A model generated the notes under the pieces. That model saw only the letters and a program-made list of their open reading frames with translations. It had not been told where the DNA came from and did no database searches. From Kribbella capetownensis (lineage in GTDB: Bacteria; Actinomycetota; Actinomycetes; Propionibacteriales; Kribbellaceae): a stretch of 64,000 bases of DNA. A program made the translations under genes and the position numbers. The stretch lies in assembly GCF_004331485.1 (NCBI RefSeq), contig NZ_SJKD01000002.1:682001-746000 (forward strand), in the 5' to 3' direction. Each line of letters begins with the position of its first letter. The first letter of the stretch is position 1. This document shows, one piece after another, positions 60,717 to 64,000 of this stretch.

Positions 60717-61119
60717 GAACGGGTCGGTCGGGCGATCGCGTCGTCCGCGAGAGCGGGCGCCGAGGAAAGTCCGGACTCCACAGGGCAGCGTGGTGGGTAA
60801 CACCCACCCGGGGCAACCCGCGGGACAGTGCCACAGAGAACAGACCGCCAGCGGCTTCGATGAACCCCGTGGTTCATCGGAGTGCGGGTGAGGGTGAAAC
60901 GGTGGTGTAAGAGACCACCAGCTCCGCAGGTGACTGCGGAGGCTCGGTAAACCCCACGTGGAGCAAGGCCAAGAAGGGCGGTGGGCAACCACCACCCGCG
61001 CGAGCGTTCGAGGGCTGCCCGCCCGAGCTCGCGGGTAGGCCGCTGGAGGTGCCCGGCAACGGTCACCGTAGATGGATGATCGCACTCGACAGAATCCGGC
61101 TTACATGACCGGCCCGTTC
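60717..61119 (+). ncRNA. rnpB: RNase P RNA (class A)
   Basis: The universally conserved core is intact: GAGGAAAGTCCGGACTCC at about 60763-60781, the ACAGAA-type element at 60834-60843, and the 3' AGAATCCGGCTTAC at ~61091-61104. The ends pair as P1: GAACGGG at 60717 with CCCGTTC ending 61119. This is the ribozyme that removes 5' leaders from tRNA precursors. It follows the DUF952 gene directly. Confidence 0.97.
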
Positions 61120-61553
61120 CCCCTCACCCCCGAAGGACACCGCTGCGGCGGCAGTCTTCCGGCGCGAGCAGAACACGGTAGAGGTGGTCAGCGCGGACAA
61201 CCGGTATCACGCGCTAACGGAAGCTGGCCAGCCGACGGACACCGCCGTGGCCTTGAACAGCAACTGGTGGCCGACGACACGGCACTACCTGTCTCAGGCC
61301 ACCGCCAGGTGTTGCAGGCCCGGCACCCGGCTGGAGCAGCGCGCGCCACACAGGCTCCTAACAGGACTGCCGCCGCGCTGGTGTCCGCAGTAGCCGAGCC
61401 GGTTGGCTAGTGTCCATCGGCTCGCTGGGTCGCGGTGTGCAGTTGATCGCGCCATCCACTCGACTGGTGTGCAGGTTCTGCGCGCCGTCGCAGGCGCCAA
61501 GAACCAGCCGCCGCGGAGCGGTGTCCTTTCGGCGGTGTCGTTTGCGGGTGGCC
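61120..61553. other. Gene-poor stretch between rnpB and panB
   Basis: About 430 bp. It holds only short unsupported open frames, including one on the + strand overlapping the RNase P 3' end. I see no Shine-Dalgarno-led ORF, no strong hairpin and no recognisable remnant here. Confidence 0.5.
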
Positions 61554-63650
61554 TCAGAACGTGTGTTCGTCGGCGGGGAAGGCTCCGGACGCTACGTCGG
61601 CGGCGTACGTGGTGGCTGCTGTGGTGAGGATTCCGCGGAGGTCGGCGTACTGCTTGACGAAGCGCGGCATCGTGCCGGACCGTAACCCGGCCATGTCCTG
61701 CCAGACGAGCACCTGGGCGTCTGTGTCGCGCCCGGCGCCGATGCCGATGGTCGGGATCGTGACGCGCTTTGTGATTTCCGCGGCGACGTCGCCCGGGACC
61801 ATCTCCAGTACGACGGAGAACGCGCCGGCCTCGGCCAGTGCGACGGCGTCGTCGATCAGGCCGGCGGCTTGGTCGCCACGGCCCTGCACGCGGTAGCCGC
61901 CGATGCTGTGCTCGCTCTGCGGTGTGAAGCCGATGTGCGCCATCACCGGGATGCCGGACTGGGTCAGCTTCTCGACCATCGGTACGACAATCCGCCCGCC
62001 TTCCAGCTTGACCGCGTGGACGCCAGCCTCCTTCATGAACCGGACGGCGGTGTGGAACGCCTGCTCGGGTGAGGCCTGGTACGAACCGAACGGCAGGTCC
62101 GCGACGACCAGCGCCCGGTCGACCGCACCTGCGACGGCGCGTGCCAGCGGGATCAGTTCGTCGACGGTGACGCGGAGCGTGGTGTCGTAGCCGAAGACGT
62201 TGTTCGCGGCGGAGTCGCCGACCAGCAGCACCGGGATGCCGGCGCGGTCGAAGATCTCGGCGGTGTACTGGTCGTACGCCGTCAGCATCGCCCACTTCTC
62301 GCTGCGGTTCTTCATCTCCCGCAGGTGGTGGATGCGGTACCGCCGGGGCCGCTTGCCGGCCTCACCGGTGCCACCGCCATCGGTCGGCTTGTTGTCCGCC
62401 GGCGCGACCGGTGCACCGAGCTCGGACGAACCGGCGCTCGCCATGGCCTGTGCCCTGCGGGCAGCGCGGTGCGAACCGGTGTGCTCGTTCGGCACCTGGC
62501 TGGGGGCGTCCTGCTGGACGTCCGCCCGCCGCCGCGCGCCGACCTGAGGCTTCGGCTCGTTCATCGGTGTGTTGCTCTCGTACTCCGCACTCGGATCCGA
62601 CAGGTACCTGTTGTCCTGCTTGCCACCGGCCTCCTGCTGGTAGCCCTCGATCGACTCCGGCATGTACGCCGTGATGGTCGGGGTGTCCACCGTGAAGTTG
62701 CCCGGCGGGGTGGCAGGCGTGCCCGGCCGGGGCTGCTGGCCCTGAGGCAGAGCAGGCTGGGCAGGCGGTGCCGGGGGTGGCGGCGTCGTCGGAGGCTGAC
62801 CAGACGGCTGGTGTGAACTGAGCCCGTTGCTCAACCCATTGCTCAGTCCGTTGCTCTGAGCCGGACCGTTCGACGGCGTCGGACCCTGCGTGGGCGCCTG
62901 ACCGCTCCAGTTCGCGTTGCTGGTCCCGTTCGAGCTGTGCGGCCCTTGGGGTCGCTGCGTCAGCCCGTTGCCGGTCTGCGGCGGAGCAGGCGGTGCAGGT
63001 GGCGCAGGTGGCCGCTGCTGCGGCTGCGGCTGCTGCCCGGCCGGTGGCTGCGCCTGCCGGTTCGGCGGTACGCCGTTGCTCCCCGGGCCGAACGGGCTCG
63101 GCCGGCCCTGCTGCGGCGGGGGAGTCTGCTGCTGCGGCTGCGCAGGCTGCTGCGGTCGGAACGGGTTCTGCTCCGGGTACGCCGGTTGTCCGTACGACGG
63201 CTCGTCGCTACGGGACTGCTCGCGCTCCCGCTCTCCGTAGTACTCCGGCCGCTGCGGCTGATCGCCGAACTGGCGGCCTTGCGACTGGTCGCCGTACCGC
63301 TGCTGCTGGGGTTGCTGCGCAGGGGGTGGCGGCACCGCGGGCAGGTACGGCGGCTTGGGTACGTATGGCTGCTGGGGCACCGGGCCGCGCTCGTACGACC
63401 TGGGGGCGTTCGGCAGCGACGGCGACGGGTCGAGACCGAGGCCGTTGGCCCGGTCCCGCCAGGAGTCGTTGTCGTAGTCCGAGCGGCGGTGCTCCTCGGT
63501 TGTCCGGTTCTTCGGTCCGGTCCCGTACGGCGACGGCAGCTCCTCGTCCTCGCCCTGGGTACCGGCCGACAGGAAGTTGTCAACCATGCCTTCATCGTCC
63601 CACCGTTGCGGAGGGTGAGCGCCACCGGCTGTGCCTGAGTGATCGCTCAC
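61554..63650 (-). CDS. panB: 3-Methyl-2-oxobutanoate hydroxymethyltransferase with long disordered N-terminus
   Basis: 698 residues if started at the GTG 63650; an ATG at 63587 is also possible. The last ~265 residues are Pan[36 protein letters not shown] and [20 protein letters not shown] carry the expected Mg and substrate residues. It makes ketopantoate for pantothenate/CoA. The ~430 residues in front are Pro/Gln/Asn/Gly-rich low complexity ([16 protein letters not shown]). The frame is unbroken. An internal ATG near 62444 ([10 protein letters not shown]) would give an ordinary-sized enzyme but has only a weak leader. Confidence 0.85.
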   Translation of the reverse strand: MSDHSGTAGGAHPPQRWDDEGMVDNFLSAGTQGEDEELPSPYGTGPKNRTTEEHRRSDYDNDSWRDRANGLGLDPSPSLPNAPRSYERGPVPQQPYVPKPPYLPAVPPPPAQQPQQQRYGDQSQGRQFGDQPQRPEYYGEREREQSRSDEPSYGQPAYPEQNPFRPQQPAQPQQQTPPPQQGRPSPFGPGSNGVPPNRQAQPPAGQQPQPQQRPPAPPAPPAPPQTGNGLTQRPQGPHSSNGTSNANWSGQAPTQGPTPSNGPAQSNGLSNGLSNGLSSHQPSGQPPTTPPPPAPPAQPALPQGQQPRPGTPATPPGNFTVDTPTITAYMPESIEGYQQEAGGKQDNRYLSDPSAEYESNTPMNEPKPQVGARRRADVQQDAPSQVPNEHTGSHRAARRAQAMASAGSSELGAPVAPADNKPTDGGGTGEAGKRPRRYRIHHLREMKNRSEKWAMLTAYDQYTAEIFDRAGIPVLLVGDSAANNVFGYDTTLRVTVDELIPLARAVAGAVDRALVVADLPFGSYQASPEQAFHTAVRFMKEAGVHAVKLEGGRIVVPMVEKLTQSGIPVMAHIGFTPQSEHSIGGYRVQGRGDQAAGLIDDAVALAEAGAFSVVLEMVPGDVAAEITKRVTIPTIGIGAGRDTDAQVLVWQDMAGLRSGTMPRFVKQYADLRGILTTAATTYAADVASGAFPADEHTF

Positions 63651-63739
63651 ACCGTCGCCAGGCGAACCGGACCGGCCGGTGGGCTCTTCAGGAGAGCCCC
63701 ACGGAGTGTCATTGGATGGGCGGTACCGCCAGGAATCGC

Positions 63740-64000
63740 TCAGTGCTCGGCTGCCTTCCGTGCGTCCTCACGCCATGCATTGGTGATCGGCAACCGGCGG
63801 TCCCGGCCGAAGGCCTTGTGGGTGATCTTCGGGCCCGGTGGGTACTGCCGGCGCTTGTACTCCGCGCGATCGACGAGCTGGATCACCTTGCTGACCAGCT
63901 CGGTCTCGAATCCGGCCGCGACCAGTTCGGCGCTGCCGCGGTCCAGCTCGACGTAGTCGTCCAGCATGTCGTCGAGCAGGTCGTACGGCGGCAGCGAGTC
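63740..64000 (-). CDS. nadE: NAD+ synthase, C-terminal end (5' end outside window)
   Basis: The last 86 residues of a minus-strand frame still open at the window edge. They read [20 protein letters not shown], then [36 protein letters not shown], the characteristic C-terminus of the glutamine-dependent NAD+ synthetase (amide-forming domain). It makes NAD+ from deamido-NAD+. It lies upstream of panB on the same strand, separated by ~90 bp. Confidence 0.88.
   Translation of the reverse strand, partial: DSLPPYDLLDDMLDDYVELDRGSAELVAAGFETELVSKVIQLVDRAEYKRRQYPPGPKITHKAFGRDRRLPITNAWREDARKAAEH

Noticed and set aside
61072..61410. 112-codon ORF overlapping the RNase P RNA 3' end
   Set aside because: Its first part is conserved rnpB sequence; no ribosome binding site or domain is present.
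1..64000. CRISPR arrays, Rho-independent terminators with long T tracts, riboswitches
   Set aside because: I looked for regularly spaced repeats and known aptamer-like leader folds; none was visible. Direct repeats found here are only pairs, not arrays.

Overview
The window is about 70% GC with dense coding, mostly ATG/GTG starts and Shine-Dalgarno-type leaders. It comes from the chromosome of a high-GC actinomycete. Three things point to Propionibacteriales, with Kribbella as the best guess: a type II fatty acid cluster under a FasR-like PucR regulator with a DUF3145 neighbour; the aceE / DUF3052 / AhpE-like peroxiredoxin trio; and heavy use of GTAC-containing codon contexts. The genus is an inference. 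No replication origin, CRISPR array, prophage or intact IS is visible.

Layout. 1-7.7 kb: end of a secreted alpha/beta hydrolase, an aldo/keto reductase, a small membrane protein, a degenerate kinase-like membrane protein, a MoxR-DUF58-VWA operon, and DUF3145. 8.0-14.8 kb: leftward fatty acid cluster fasR-fabD-fabH-acpP-fabF-acyl-CoA carboxylase beta; FabD carries a C-terminal biotinyl-like domain whose modifiable Lys is Arg. 14.8-21.7 kb: PHP protein, pirin, then a leftward group (PQ-loop-like membrane protein, flavin monooxygenase, LuxR regulator, membrane protein) and two tandem GNATs. 21.8-25.9 kb: aceE, DUF3052, AhpE-like peroxiredoxin, tRNA-Val(TAC). 25.9-28.8 kb: a small relict island bounded by tRNA-Val and a degenerate copy of its 3' half, holding a frameshifted HxlR remnant, an SDR and a MarR regulator, an Ltp-like fragment and one copy of a 73-bp repeat; a collagen-like secreted protein and the second repeat copy lie just outside it.

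29.1-38.9 kb is one 3260-codon reading frame: acyl-AMP ligase, ~620-residue Ala/Glu/Pro linker, ketosynthase, acyltransferase, carrier protein, second linker, half a condensation domain, adenylation domain. Its ketosynthase has Trp in place of the catalytic Cys and Asn in place of the first catalytic His. The condensation domain lacks the HHxxxDG half. The last adenylation domain has Arg at the A10 Lys and no following carrier or release domain. This is the most unusual object in the window.

39-45.6 kb: membrane protein, ROK kinase, GH3 hexosaminidase-like enzyme, ROK repressor and GH13 alpha-glucosidase, a sugar-use block with two AT-rich CTAA/TTAG palindromes. 45.6-50.2 kb: NIF3-like protein, zinc-ribbon coiled-coil protein with a CTG start, RNase H/phosphatase fusion, RNB nuclease. 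50.2-55 kb: TetR/GNAT pair with an operator, PAF-AH-like hydrolase, aldo/keto reductase, NUDIX, a 55-residue Cys/Lys-rich protein behind an iron-box-like site, and a metal-receptor-fold protein. 55.3-64 kb: histone H1-like protein, SPOR-like protein, map, sulfite-oxidase-like membrane protein, GNAT + S10 peptidase, DUF952, RNase P RNA, panB with a ~430-residue disordered N-terminus, and the 3' end of nadE.
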